Below are positions 6,791-14,424 of a stretch of DNA of 46,269 bases, piece after piece. This DNA comes from Chloroflexota bacterium (GTDB taxonomy: Bacteria; Chloroflexota; Anaerolineae; SpSt-313), in contig JAKPJZ010000101.1 of NCBI GenBank assembly GCA_029553955.1, positions 1 through 46,269 on the forward strand. The letters run 5' to 3'. Position numbers and translations under genes: made by a program. Every line of letters begins with the position of its first letter. Within the stretch, counting starts at the first letter, position 1. The notes below the pieces were generated by a model, which saw only the letters and a list, made by a program, of their open reading frames with translations, searched no databases and was not told the DNA's origin.

Positions 6791-9700
6791 ATGGAGAGGA
6801 CCAAGTGGGGTATTGGCCTGGCCAGGGCCTGGCGCCTCGCCGGCGCCCTGGCGCTCGTCGCCGGGCTGGCGCTCGTCGCTGTGGCGCCGCCGGGGACGCT
6901 GGCGGCGGGGGAGGGCTATGACTATATTGACGAAAACGGCGTGCAGCGGAACACGGGAACGACCCCCGTCACCGAGCTGACGGGCTCGGGCGCGGGCGAG
7001 ACGCTCAGCGGCGGGGGCTGGTATATCGTACTGGCTGCGGGCGTCACGCGCTCGTCCACCGTCACAGTTTCTGGCCACGCCTATCTGATTCTGGCCGACG
7101 GCGCCTCCCTGACGGTCAACGGCGACAACCATGACGCGGGGATACGCGTTCCCTTCGGAAACAGCCTGACGATCTACGGCCAGGCCCTAGGCAACGGTAC
7201 GCTCACGGCCAACGGCAGCGCAGGCGGCGCTGGCATCGGTGGCCACGGCTTCGGTGGCAGCGGCGGCCTCGGTGGCAGCGGCGGCAACATCACCATCAGC
7301 GGCGGCACGGTCAACGCCAACGGCGGCAACGACAGCAACGGCGGCGGCGCGGGCATCGGCGGCGGCTGCTACAGTGGCGGCGACGGCGGCGGCGGCTTTA
7401 GCAGCATCACCATCAGCGGCGGCACGGTCACCGCCAATGGTGGCTACGGCGGCTACGGCGGCGGCGCGGGCATCGGCAGCGGCGGCTACGGCCTTAGGGG
7501 CAGCATTACCATCAGCGGAGGTACGATCAACGCCAACGGAAGTGGCTTCGCCGCGGGCATCGGCGGCGGCGGCTATGGTGGCGGCGACGGCGACATTACC
7601 ATCAGTGGCGGCACGATCAACGCCAACGGAGGTGGCTTCGCCGCGGGTATCGGCGGCGGCTGCTATGGCCGCAGCGGCAGCGTCGCCATCAGTGGCGGCA
7701 CGGTCTTCGCCAAGGGTGGACCCGGTGGGAGGGACATCGGACCCGGCTTTGCCGAGTTGCAGGGCACGCTGGCTATCTCCGGCAGTGCGGCGGTGTTCCT
7801 CAGGAACGACAACTGCATCGCCCCCGCGACGACCACCCACGTCCATCGGAGCATCACTGGCCACACGGCGGGGGCGCTCATCCATGGCATCGCAGTAGGC
7901 TGGGCGGGCGACTTGGGCGCGTGGCTCAACCTTGTCGGATACGGCTACGATTACATAGACGAGAACGGCGTGCAGCAGAACACGGGAACGACCCCTGTCA
8001 CCGCGCTCATGGGGTCGGGCGCGGGCGAGACGCTCAGCGACGGGGGCTGGTATATCGTACTGGATGCGGGCGTCACGCGCTCGTCCACCGTCACAGTTTC
8101 CGGCCACGCCTATCTGATTCTGGCCGACGGCGCCTCCCTCACGGTCAACGGCGACAACTATAACGCGGGGATACGCGTTCCCCCCGGAAGCAGCCTGACG
8201 ATCTACGGCCAGGCCCTGGGCACCGGTACGCTCACGGCAAACGGCAGCGAATACGCCGCGGGCATCGGCGGTGGTTACTACGGGGACGGCGGCAGCGTCA
8301 CCATCTGCGGCGGCACGGTGACCGCCAACGGCGGCTATTTGGGCGCGGGCATCGGCGGCGGCTTGGGTGGCGATGGGGGCAGCGTCACCATCACCGGCGG
8401 CACGGTCACCGCCAAGGGCAGCGACTATGCCGCGGGCATCGGCGGCGGCAGCTACGGTGGTGGCGGCGGCGACATCACCATCAGCGGCGGCACGGTCACC
8501 GCCAACGGCGGTAGCCTCGCCGCGGGCATCGGCGGCTACGGTGGCAGCGGCAGCGTCACCATCAGCGGCGGCACGGTCACCGCCAACAGCGGCGACGGCG
8601 GCGGCGCGGGCATCGGCGGCAGCTACGACGGCGGCGGCGGCGACATCACCATCAGCGGCGGTCAAGTCACGGCCACCGGACGCGGCGGCGGCGCGGGCAT
8701 CGGCGACGGCTGCTGGGGCGCCGGAGGCAACGTCACCATCAGCGGCGGTCAAGTCACAGCCACCGGACGCGACGGCGGCCCGGGCGTCGGCAAAGGCAGC
8801 GACGAATCCGGCGCGATCCTCATCGCGCCCCCCGCAGGCATTCTGATCGACGTGTATGTGGGTTCGCAAGCTCCCGGCTCGCCGCTCGCGGGCAGTCCGT
8901 TCGCCGAGGAGACGGCCTACACGGGTACGGACCAGTATTTCCATTCGCTGGCGCGACCCCTCACCTATACCATCGCCCCTATCGCCGATCAGACCATGAC
9001 GCCGCTGGTTGTAGGTTATGCCGACGGTGATCAGGAGACAAAGCCCATCACTATCGAGAGGACCGGCACCGGCGACCTTACCCATCTGGCGGTGGCACTG
9101 GGCGGCGCGCACCCGGGTAGCTATGTTATAACCCAGCCTCTGGCCACTACCTTGGACGATAGCACCACCTCCACCACCTTCACGGTAAAGGCCGCTCCTG
9201 GCCTGACGGTGGGTACCTATACGGCGACGGTGACGATCAGCGCGACCAATATGGCCGATGTGACAATCAACGTCATTCAGGAAGTGGCTCCCGCCGCACC
9301 CATCATCACAACCAGTTCTTTACCCAACGGCACGGTGGGCACGCCATACAGCCAGACCCTCGCGGCGACCGGCGACACGCCGATCACCTGGAGCATAGCC
9401 GCCGGAGATCTGCCGGATGGCCTGACGCTCGCCGGCAACACCATATCCGGCACACCCACAACGGCCGGCATCTTCAGCTTCACCGTCAGGGCAACCAACA
9501 GTGCGGGCGATGATGCCAAGGGCTTGAGCATCACCATCAACAGCGCCGCGCCGCTCTGCACCCGCGCCGACGTGGCAGCGGTGATCTATGGCGCCCCCGA
9601 GGGCACGCCGGTGCGCGCCTACGTCGGCGGCACCGAGCAGCCCACCCTCTACAGCGCCCACGACGCTTTCGGCCGCCAGGCCGTGCTGTGGACCTTTTAC

Positions 9701-9907
9701 CCGCCGGCGTCGACCGATTGGACGGTGCGCGTCGAACCGCAGCTCCCGCCGGGGTTGGAGGCGCCGCGCTGGCAGTACAAGCTGGTGTGGATCGAGCCGG
9801 CGCCGCCGGGTTTCGTCTCGGGCGCAGCAGCCGGCAGCGCGGTGACCGTCAGCCGCTGCAGCGGCACGGTGCTGCACTTCCAGCTTGTCGACACCGGGGC
9901 GCAGTAG
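6791..9907 (+). CDS. Large secreted glycine-rich repeat protein with He_PIG Ig domain and shared C-terminal module
   Basis: The 1038-residue exported protein starts at ATG 6791 with GAGGAGG upstream, and a signal peptide (1-40) ends near GTLAAG. It contains a large internal duplication: a unit beginning GYDYIDENGVQRNTGTTPVT at about residue 43 returns at about 386 with small changes. Each unit runs into short tandem repeats of the type ISGGTVTANGG...GAGIGGG, as in surface proteins predicted to form beta-solenoids. After residue 675 come a choice-of-anchor-like beta region (about 700-830), a putative Ig domain of He_PIG type (about 835-918, with LPDGLTLAGNTISGTPTTAG), and a 115-residue C-terminal module (923-1038) with paired cysteines (CTRADVAAV... 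and SRCSGTVLHF). That module also ends the broken gene at 4901-5592. No sortase motif or membrane anchor is visible. The function may be surface adhesion or carbohydrate contact (inferred). Confidence 0.85.
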   Translation: MERTKWGIGLARAWRLAGALALVAGLALVAVAPPGTLAAGEGYDYIDENGVQRNTGTTPVTELTGSGAGETLSGGGWYIVLAAGVTRSSTVTVSGHAYLILADGASLTVNGDNHDAGIRVPFGNSLTIYGQALGNGTLTANGSAGGAGIGGHGFGGSGGLGGSGGNITISGGTVNANGGNDSNGGGAGIGGGCYSGGDGGGGFSSITISGGTVTANGGYGGYGGGAGIGSGGYGLRGSITISGGTINANGSGFAAGIGGGGYGGGDGDITISGGTINANGGGFAAGIGGGCYGRSGSVAISGGTVFAKGGPGGRDIGPGFAELQGTLAISGSAAVFLRNDNCIAPATTTHVHRSITGHTAGALIHGIAVGWAGDLGAWLNLVGYGYDYIDENGVQQNTGTTPVTALMGSGAGETLSDGGWYIVLDAGVTRSSTVTVSGHAYLILADGASLTVNGDNYNAGIRVPPGSSLTIYGQALGTGTLTANGSEYAAGIGGGYYGDGGSVTICGGTVTANGGYLGAGIGGGLGGDGGSVTITGGTVTAKGSDYAAGIGGGSYGGGGGDITISGGTVTANGGSLAAGIGGYGGSGSVTISGGTVTANSGDGGGAGIGGSYDGGGGDITISGGQVTATGRGGGAGIGDGCWGAGGNVTISGGQVTATGRDGGPGVGKGSDESGAILIAPPAGILIDVYVGSQAPGSPLAGSPFAEETAYTGTDQYFHSLARPLTYTIAPIADQTMTPLVVGYADGDQETKPITIERTGTGDLTHLAVALGGAHPGSYVITQPLATTLDDSTTSTTFTVKAAPGLTVGTYTATVTISATNMADVTINVIQEVAPAAPIITTSSLPNGTVGTPYSQTLAATGDTPITWSIAAGDLPDGLTLAGNTISGTPTTAGIFSFTVRATNSAGDDAKGLSITINSAAPLCTRADVAAVIYGAPEGTPVRAYVGGTEQPTLYSAHDAFGRQAVLWTFYPPASTDWTVRVEPQLPPGLEAPRWQYKLVWIEPAPPGFVSGAAAGSAVTVSRCSGTVLHFQLVDTGAQ

Positions 9908-9918
9908 CCTGCAGCGTG

Positions 9919-10010
9919 GCTTGTAGTAGGGGAGAGCGATGGCCGACACCTGACAGGTGCTCGGAAACCTGTCAGGTGTCGGCTACCGCCCTCCCTCCTA
10001 TACTACAAGC
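9919..10010. repeat. Palindrome with ACCTGTCAGGTGTCGGC arms
   Basis: Inner arms 9942-9958 and 9967-9983 are perfect (17 bp). Outer arms 9919-9928 and 10001-10010 (GCTTGTAGTA and complement) also pair. It lies directly after the stop of the large secreted protein gene and may terminate it. The CCTGTCAGG core recurs in the palindrome at 39745-39793. Confidence 0.85.
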
Positions 10011-10093
10011 GCCTGGCACGCCGTGTCTGTTCCCTCTGTCATTGCGAGTATCCCATGCCGCCGCGCGGCATGTGCAAGCACAGAAACTAGTGC

Positions 10094-10198
10094 TGTCATT
10101 GCGAGGAGGCCGCAGCCGACGAAGCTATCTCCAAGTGAGCCAGCACCCGATCGCGACGTGGGGATTGCTTCGTCGGCTGCGGCCTCCTCGCAATGACA
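10094..10198. repeat. Dispersed palindrome, GCCGCAGCCGACGA family, second copy
   Basis: Perfect 32-bp arms at 10094-10125 and 10167-10198 around a 41-nt centre. The arms match those of the copy inside the cell-wall gene (2666-2751), but the centres differ. A further half-copy (GAGGCCCGCAGGCCGACGAAG) follows at about 10220-10240. Together with the previous palindrome it fills the 400-base gap between the secreted protein and the vapBC pair, in which I see no gene. Confidence 0.9.
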
Positions 10199-10276
10199 AA
10201 CGGTAAGTTTCTCAACAGGAGGCCCGCAGGCCGACGAAGCAATGACGATCTGAACAGGTACGGCACGGCCAGCGAG

Positions 10277-10305
10277 TTGCTACGTGGCACCGCTCATGGT
10301 ATACT
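10277..10305 (+). promoter_or_regulatory. Promoter of the vapBC operon
   Basis: TTGCTA (10277-10282), a 17-nt spacer and TATACT (10300-10305) form a near-consensus sigma-70 promoter. The predicted transcription start, about 10312, lies just after the upstream ATG at 10311, so translation should begin at the later ATG (10338), which has AGGAGGT. Confidence 0.75.
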
Positions 10306-10337
10306 GAATCATGAATGGTATAACGCAGGAGGTGCAC

Positions 10338-10586
10338 ATGCATACGGCCATAGTCTCTACCAAGGGCTGGATCGTCATCCCCAAGGAGCTCAGAGACAAG
10401 CTGGGCCTGCGCAAGGGGGCGCGGGTGCAGATCGTGGAATATGGCCGCGTGCTGGCCCTGGTGCCGTTGCCCGACGACCCGGTGCAAGCCATGCACGGCA
10501 TGCTGGCAGCAGGCCCCTCTCTGACCGAGGACCTCATGGCCGAGCGTGCCCAGGAGCGGGACCGTGAGGAAGGCTGTGGCGCCTGA
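10338..10586 (+). CDS. AbrB/MazE-type antitoxin (VapB)
   Basis: An 82-residue DNA-binding antitoxin with a swapped-hairpin AbrB fold. The N-terminus TAIVSTKGWIVIPKELRDKL followed by GLRKGARVQIVE is the classic pattern. The C-terminal tail (LTEDLMAERAQERDREE) is charged and probably wraps the toxin. The start at 10338 is chosen from AGGAGGT at 10327-10333 and the predicted transcript start. The downstream PIN gene begins inside its 3' end (23-nt overlap), a standard toxin-antitoxin layout that couples translation. Such complexes usually repress their own promoter; no clear operator palindrome was seen. Confidence 0.88.
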   Translation: MHTAIVSTKGWIVIPKELRDKLGLRKGARVQIVEYGRVLALVPLPDDPVQAMHGMLAAGPSLTEDLMAERAQERDREEGCGA

Positions 10587-10986
10587 GAGCTATGTGCTGG
10601 ACAGTTCTGCACTGCTGGCATTGCTGAGCGGCGAGGCCGGCAGCACAGATGTCGCCGCCATTCTCCATCAGGCCCGGCAAGGCACGCAGGTGCTGATGGC
10701 CTGGGTGAATGCCGGCGAGGTGGCCTACATCGTCGAGCGCCGCTGGGGCCTGGCGCGGGCCTGCGAGGTGATTGCCTTCCTGGAGGCGAGCGGGATCGAA
10801 CTGGTCGAGGCAGGGAGGCAGTTGGCGCTTGAGGCCGCACACATCAAGGCCGGGCACGCGCTCGCCTATGCCGATGCCTTTGCGGCGGCCCTGGCGATGA
10901 TCCAGGGGGCCACATTGGTGACGGGTGACCCCGAGCTCAAGGCCCTGGAAACGACCCTATCCATACGTTGGCTGCGAAGAGACTGA
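10564..10986 (+). CDS. PIN-domain ribonuclease toxin (VapC)
   Basis: A 140-residue PIN-domain protein, typical of VapC toxins, which are Mg-dependent endoribonucleases acting on tRNA or rRNA. The acidic active-site set is visible: YVLDSSALLALL (first Asp), NAGEVAYIVERR (Glu), AYADAFAAALA (Asp) and VTGDPEL (Asp). GTG 10564 has AGGAG 7 nt upstream and overlaps the antitoxin gene. A GTG at 10576 is possible but has poor spacing. The pair has its own promoter and lies between a repeat-rich gap and the PadR operon, so it is an isolated cassette. Confidence 0.9.
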   Translation: MRKAVAPESYVLDSSALLALLSGEAGSTDVAAILHQARQGTQVLMAWVNAGEVAYIVERRWGLARACEVIAFLEASGIELVEAGRQLALEAAHIKAGHALAYADAFAAALAMIQGATLVTGDPELKALETTLSIRWLRRD

Positions 10987-11060
10987 ACCAACAGGCCAAG
11001 GAGCGGGTCGTAGGTGCCCCTCGTCGCTCACTCCCCCAAGAACCCTCCTCCCTTCAGCCA

Positions 11061-11092
11061 TTGACAAAACTATACACTGGGTGTATAGTTTT
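11061..11092 (+). promoter_or_regulatory. padR operon promoter with embedded operator palindrome
   Basis: TTGACA (11061-11066), a 17-nt spacer and TATAGT (11084-11089) form a strong promoter. A perfect inverted repeat overlaps almost all of it: arms AAAACTATACAC at 11066-11077 and GTGTATAGTTTT at 11081-11092, with a 3-nt centre. A dimeric repressor bound here would block RNA polymerase. The PadR gene just downstream is the obvious candidate, giving autoregulation and control of the ABC genes. Confidence 0.88.
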
Positions 11093-11125
11093 GATGTAAG
11101 CAGTGTAAGTCAATGGGAGACGTCC

Positions 11126-11194
11126 ATGTTCCAAGCCCTCATCCTGGCCGCCAAAGAGCGCATCCGCTCCGCGCGCGGCCAACGCGAACGGTAG
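11126..11194 (+). CDS. Possible 22-residue leader peptide upstream of padR
   Basis: ATG 11126 with GGGAGA upstream encodes MFQALILAAKERIRSARGQR plus two residues and stops 6 nt before the padR ATG. It is the first start codon after the promoter, and the padR start itself has only a weak ribosome site (GGTAGG), so translational coupling is plausible. No homologue is recognised. It could also be untranslated leader. Confidence 0.4.
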   Translation: MFQALILAAKERIRSARGQRER

Positions 11195-11200
11195 GCGCGC

Positions 11201-11791
11201 ATGTCGGTGAAGCATGCGCTGCTGGCCCTGCTCTACCAACAGCCCATGCACGGCTACGAGCTGGGCAAGCAATTGGCGCTGACCTTCGGCAACGAGTGGG
11301 AGGTCAAGCCCGGCCAGGTGGCGAGCACGCTGGCGCGGCTGGGCGAGGCCGGCCTGGCCGAATGGGCGCCGGCCGAGGCCGACGGGGCGCCGGAGCGCAA
11401 GGTGTACCGGCTCACGGCGCAGGGCCTGGCCGAGCTGCGGGCGTGGCTGCTGCAGCCCGAGGTGCGCGACTACCACCTGGGCGATGCCTTTTACCTCAAG
11501 CTAGTGCTCAGCCTGGTGGGCGGGCCGGTGCCGCCCGAGCAGGTGCTCATGGCGCAGCGCCGCGAGCTCTACCAGGTGCTGCACCGGGTGACGGAGCTGC
11601 GCCAGCACGCCGATGTGTCGACCGAGCTGCCCTGGGTGCTGCTGCTCGACAGCGCCACCATGCACCTGGAGGCCGACCTGCGCTGGATCGAGATGTGCGA
11701 AGCGCGCCTGCCTGACCTGAAACGCTACCGCCCGCCGGCGCCCGAGCCCAAGCCCCGCGGCCGGCCGCGCTGCAAGAAGGAGCATCCATGA
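11201..11791 (+). CDS. PadR-family transcriptional regulator
   Basis: The 196-residue protein has a winged-helix N-terminus of PadR type: ALLALLYQQPMHGYELGKQL, then VKPGQVASTLARLGEAGLAE as recognition helix and wing, and RKVYRLTAQGLAELRAWL. The helical C-terminal dimerisation domain follows (DAFYLKLVLSLVGG...). PadR proteins typically repress exporters and are released by the exported compound. It is the first main gene of a run ending with ABC exporter genes, overlaps the next start by 4 nt (ATGA), and follows a promoter whose core holds a perfect palindrome. The C-terminal PRGRPRCKKEHP tail is basic. Confidence 0.93.
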   Translation: MSVKHALLALLYQQPMHGYELGKQLALTFGNEWEVKPGQVASTLARLGEAGLAEWAPAEADGAPERKVYRLTAQGLAELRAWLLQPEVRDYHLGDAFYLKLVLSLVGGPVPPEQVLMAQRRELYQVLHRVTELRQHADVSTELPWVLLLDSATMHLEADLRWIEMCEARLPDLKRYRPPAPEPKPRGRPRCKKEHP

Positions 11792-12699
11792 ACCAGCCTG
11801 CTGCCATTGTGACGCAACAACTCACGAAATCCTACGGCCCGGTGCGCGCGCTCAAGGGCGTCGACCTCGAGGTCCGCCGCGGCGAGATCATGGGCTTTCT
11901 CGGCCCCAACGGCGCCGGCAAGACCACGACCATCCGCTGCCTGCTCGACCTGATCCGCCCCGATGGCGGCACGGTGCGCGTGCTGGGGCTCGACCCACAG
12001 GCGCAGCCCGAAGCGGTGCGTGCGTGCTGCGGCTACCTCCCCGGCGAGCTGCATCTTGAAGCCGGCCTGACGGTGGAGAGCGCCCTGCGCTACCTGGGCC
12101 GGCTGCGCGGCGGGGTCGAGTGGCCGCACGTGCTGCAACTGGCGAAGCGCCTCGACCTGGACCTGAAGCCGCAGATCAAGAACCTGTCGAAAGGCAACAA
12201 GCAGAAGGTGGGCGTGGTGCAGGCGTTGATGCACCGGCCCGAGCTGCTGCTGCTCGACGAGCCGACGAGCGGGCTCGACCCCCTCATGCGGCGCGAGGTG
12301 CTGCGCCTCATCGGCGAGGCCCGCGACGATGGGGCCACCGTCTTTTTCTCGTCGCACGTCATGAGCGAGGTGCAAGAGATCGCCGAGCGCGTGGCCATCA
12401 TCCGCGCCGGCACGGTGGTCGAGGTCGCGGCCACCACGGACCTTGCGGGACGCACCCTGCGCCGGGTCGCGATCCGCTTCCGCGAGGCGGTCGATGCCTC
12501 GGCGCTGGGGCGCGTCGCCGGTGTCACGCTGCTCAGTTCGCCGGTGGGCGCGGCGCTGCAACTGCAGATCGAGGGCGAGATGGACGAGCTGATCAAGGCC
12601 ATCGCCGCCTTCCCGGTGCGCGACCTGGAGGTCGAGCGCCCGTCGCTGGAAGATGCCTTTGTGGCCTACTATGGCGCGCGCGAGAGTGAGGGGGGCTGA
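11788..12699 (+). CDS. ABC-2 exporter ATP-binding protein
   Basis: The 303-residue ATPase energises the membrane protein encoded next. Walker A is GPNGAGKTTT (about residue 41), the signature is the drug-exporter variant LSKGNKQKVG, and Walker B is LLLLDEPTSGLDP with the catalytic Glu intact. The switch His is in FFSSHVMSEVQE. The C-terminal extension of about 90 residues is usual for DrrA/CcmA-type exporters. It overlaps padR by 4 nt and is followed after one base by the permease start. The substrate is unknown; PadR linkage suggests a toxic small molecule or antibiotic. Confidence 0.93.
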   Translation: MNQPAAIVTQQLTKSYGPVRALKGVDLEVRRGEIMGFLGPNGAGKTTTIRCLLDLIRPDGGTVRVLGLDPQAQPEAVRACCGYLPGELHLEAGLTVESALRYLGRLRGGVEWPHVLQLAKRLDLDLKPQIKNLSKGNKQKVGVVQALMHRPELLLLDEPTSGLDPLMRREVLRLIGEARDDGATVFFSSHVMSEVQEIAERVAIIRAGTVVEVAATTDLAGRTLRRVAIRFREAVDASALGRVAGVTLLSSPVGAALQLQIEGEMDELIKAIAAFPVRDLEVERPSLEDAFVAYYGARESEGG

Positions 12700-12700
12700 T

Positions 12701-13537
12701 ATGGGCACCATCTTTCGCCATACGCTATCACGGATGTGGGCGCAGGTCCTGGGCTGGGGGCTGTCGTTCGCGGCCCTGGGCTGGTTCTCCGTCTGGGGCT
12801 ACGGCGCCCTGGCCGGCCAGACCGCGCAGATGGCGGAGCTGCTCAAGGCGTACCCGCCGGAGGTGCTCGCCTTTTTCGGCAGCGTCGAGCAGATGTTTAC
12901 CCCTGGCGGCTACCTCGACAGCGTCTTCCTGTCGTACTCGGGGCTGCTCCTGGGGGTGCTGGCGATCCTCCTCGGCAGCGGCCTCCTGGTGAGCGACGAG
13001 GAGGCCGGCCGGCTCGACCTGATCCAGGCCTATCCGGTCAGCCGCACGGCGCTCTTTGCCGGGCGCGTGGCGGCGCTGGTGGTAGCCCTCGTCGCCGTGG
13101 TCGCGCTGACCTGGGCCGGCTGCGCCCTGGGGCTGCCCGGCTCGCGGTTGGGGATCGGCCTGGGCGCGCTGGCGCTGCCCTTCGTGTCGCTGCTGGCGTT
13201 GCTCGCGCTGGCGGCCGGGCTGGCGTTGGTATTGAGCATGGCGCTGCCCTCGCGCAGCCTGGCCGCAACGGTGGCGGCCATCGTGCTGGTGGCCGGCTAC
13301 ACCGTCAGGTCGCTGGCCCGCGTGAACGATGGTCTGGCCGCCGTGGCCCGTCTCTCGCCGTTCAACTATTTTCAGAGCGGCTATGCCGTCGATGGCCTGA
13401 ACTGGGCCTGGTGCGGCGGCCTGCTGGCCGTGGGGGCTGTGTTCACGGTGCTTGCCTGGTGGGCCTACCAACGGCGCGACCTGCGCGTGGCCGGCGAAGG
13501 CAGTTGGCGCCTGCCCGGCATGGCGCGCGGCCGCTGA
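12701..13537 (+). CDS. ABC-2 type permease
   Basis: A 278-residue membrane protein with about six hydrophobic segments, for example near residues 21-40, 83-103 (GLLLGVLAILLGSGLLV), 121-145, 150-185, 195-215 and 240-262. The motif SDEEAGRLDLIQAYPVSR after the second segment is typical of the coupling helix in ABC-2 permeases. The ATG at 12701 follows the ATPase stop by one base; longer upstream readings only overlap the ATPase gene. With the preceding ATPase it should form a homodimeric exporter. A GAAGGAGTC ribosome site for the next gene directly follows its stop. Confidence 0.88.
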   Translation: MGTIFRHTLSRMWAQVLGWGLSFAALGWFSVWGYGALAGQTAQMAELLKAYPPEVLAFFGSVEQMFTPGGYLDSVFLSYSGLLLGVLAILLGSGLLVSDEEAGRLDLIQAYPVSRTALFAGRVAALVVALVAVVALTWAGCALGLPGSRLGIGLGALALPFVSLLALLALAAGLALVLSMALPSRSLAATVAAIVLVAGYTVRSLARVNDGLAAVARLSPFNYFQSGYAVDGLNWAWCGGLLAVGAVFTVLAWWAYQRRDLRVAGEGSWRLPGMARGR

Positions 13538-13551
13538 GAAGGAGTCGCAAG

Positions 13552-14292
13552 ATGATACTGATCCGGGCCGAAGGGCTGACCAAGACATACGGCGACGGCG
13601 GCCACCCGGTGCGCGCGCTGTGCCAGGTGAGCCTGAGCGTCGCCGCGGGCGAGTTCCTGGCCATCATGGGGCCGAGTGGCTCGGGCAAGAGCACGCTGCT
13701 CTACCTGCTGGGCGGGCTCGACCGGCCCACGAGTGGCACGGTGCACCTGCGCGATGCCGACTTGGCCGCCCTGGGCGACGAGGCCCTCTCGCGCCTGCGC
13801 CGCAAGGAGCTGGGCTTTGTCTTCCAGTTCTTCAACCTGCTGCCCGTGTTGGCGGCGCGCGAGAACGTGGCCATCCCCCTCATCCTCGACGGTGCCAAAC
13901 GCGCCACGGCGCTCGAGCGCGCCGACGCGGCCCTGGAAAAGGTCGGCCTTGCCGAGCGCGGTGGCCACCTGCCCGCACAGCTCTCGGGCGGTGAGCAGCA
14001 GCGCGTGGCCCTGGCGCGGGCGTTGGTGACCGACCCGGCGCTGATCCTGGCCGACAAGCCGACCGGCAACCTCGACTCGCAGTCGGGCGATGAGGTCGTG
14101 CAGCTCTTGCGCCGTGCGGTCGATGATTGGGGCCGCACCATCGTCATGGTCACCCACGACCCGCGCATCGCCGCCCACGCCGATCGCATCGTCTTTCTCA
14201 AAGACGGCCAAATCGTCGACGAGAGCCGGCTCACGGGCCAGGGCAATGCGGACGATATCCGGGCGCAACTCGGACGATTGAAGGTGGAGTAG
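13552..14292 (+). CDS. LolD/MacB-type ABC ATP-binding protein with Lys in place of the catalytic Glu
   Basis: The 246-residue ATPase of the LolD/MacB/FtsE class normally drives FtsX-type mechanotransmission proteins. Walker A is GPSGSGKST, the Q-loop is FVFQFFNLLP, and the signature is LSGGEQQRVALARAL. The family's Walker B reads LADEPTGNLD. Here it is LADKPTGNLD, so the general-base Glu after the Walker B Asp is replaced by Lys (codon AAG at about 14056-14058). The switch His (MVTHDPR) is present. If real, the change should cripple ATP hydrolysis. ATG 13552 has AAGGAG upstream. Its partner permease follows after a palindromic repeat. Confidence 0.92.
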   Translation: MILIRAEGLTKTYGDGGHPVRALCQVSLSVAAGEFLAIMGPSGSGKSTLLYLLGGLDRPTSGTVHLRDADLAALGDEALSRLRRKELGFVFQFFNLLPVLAARENVAIPLILDGAKRATALERADAALEKVGLAERGGHLPAQLSGGEQQRVALARALVTDPALILADKPTGNLDSQSGDEVVQLLRRAVDDWGRTIVMVTHDPRIAAHADRIVFLKDGQIVDESRLTGQGNADDIRAQLGRLKVE

Positions 14293-14306
14293 CGGCGGGC
14301 TGTTGC

Positions 14307-14399
14307 GTACTGCGTGATACGTGATGCGTGAGGTCGTCTCGCGCGGCAATCGCTGCTCTGACGGAGGTTACGCATTACGCATTACGCATCACGCAGTAC
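14307..14399. repeat. Palindrome of the ACGCATTACG family between ATPase and FtsX-type genes
   Basis: Left part 14307-14331 (GTACTGCGTGATACGTGATG...) and right part 14368-14399 (TTACGCATTACGCATTACGC...CAGTAC) pair as an imperfect hairpin. It occupies the gap inside an apparent operon and could affect expression of the downstream permease. Confidence 0.82.
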
Positions 14400-14424
14400 A
14401 GCACGCAGCCGAGGAGATGCTCCA

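Noticed and set aside
5795..7132. 445-residue minus-strand frame across the MNT/HEPN genes
   Set aside because: Both plus-strand genes have diagnostic motifs; the antisense product has none.
7187..9112. 641-residue open frame on the minus strand opposite the large secreted protein
   Set aside because: It is a shadow of the GGC-rich repeats: Ala/Asp/Arg-rich repetitive translation with no motif, ribosome site or family resemblance.
12736..13537. Upstream extension of the LolD-like ATPase frame
   Set aside because: It runs antiphase through the ABC-2 permease gene; AAGGAG before ATG 13552 and the family N-terminus fix the start.
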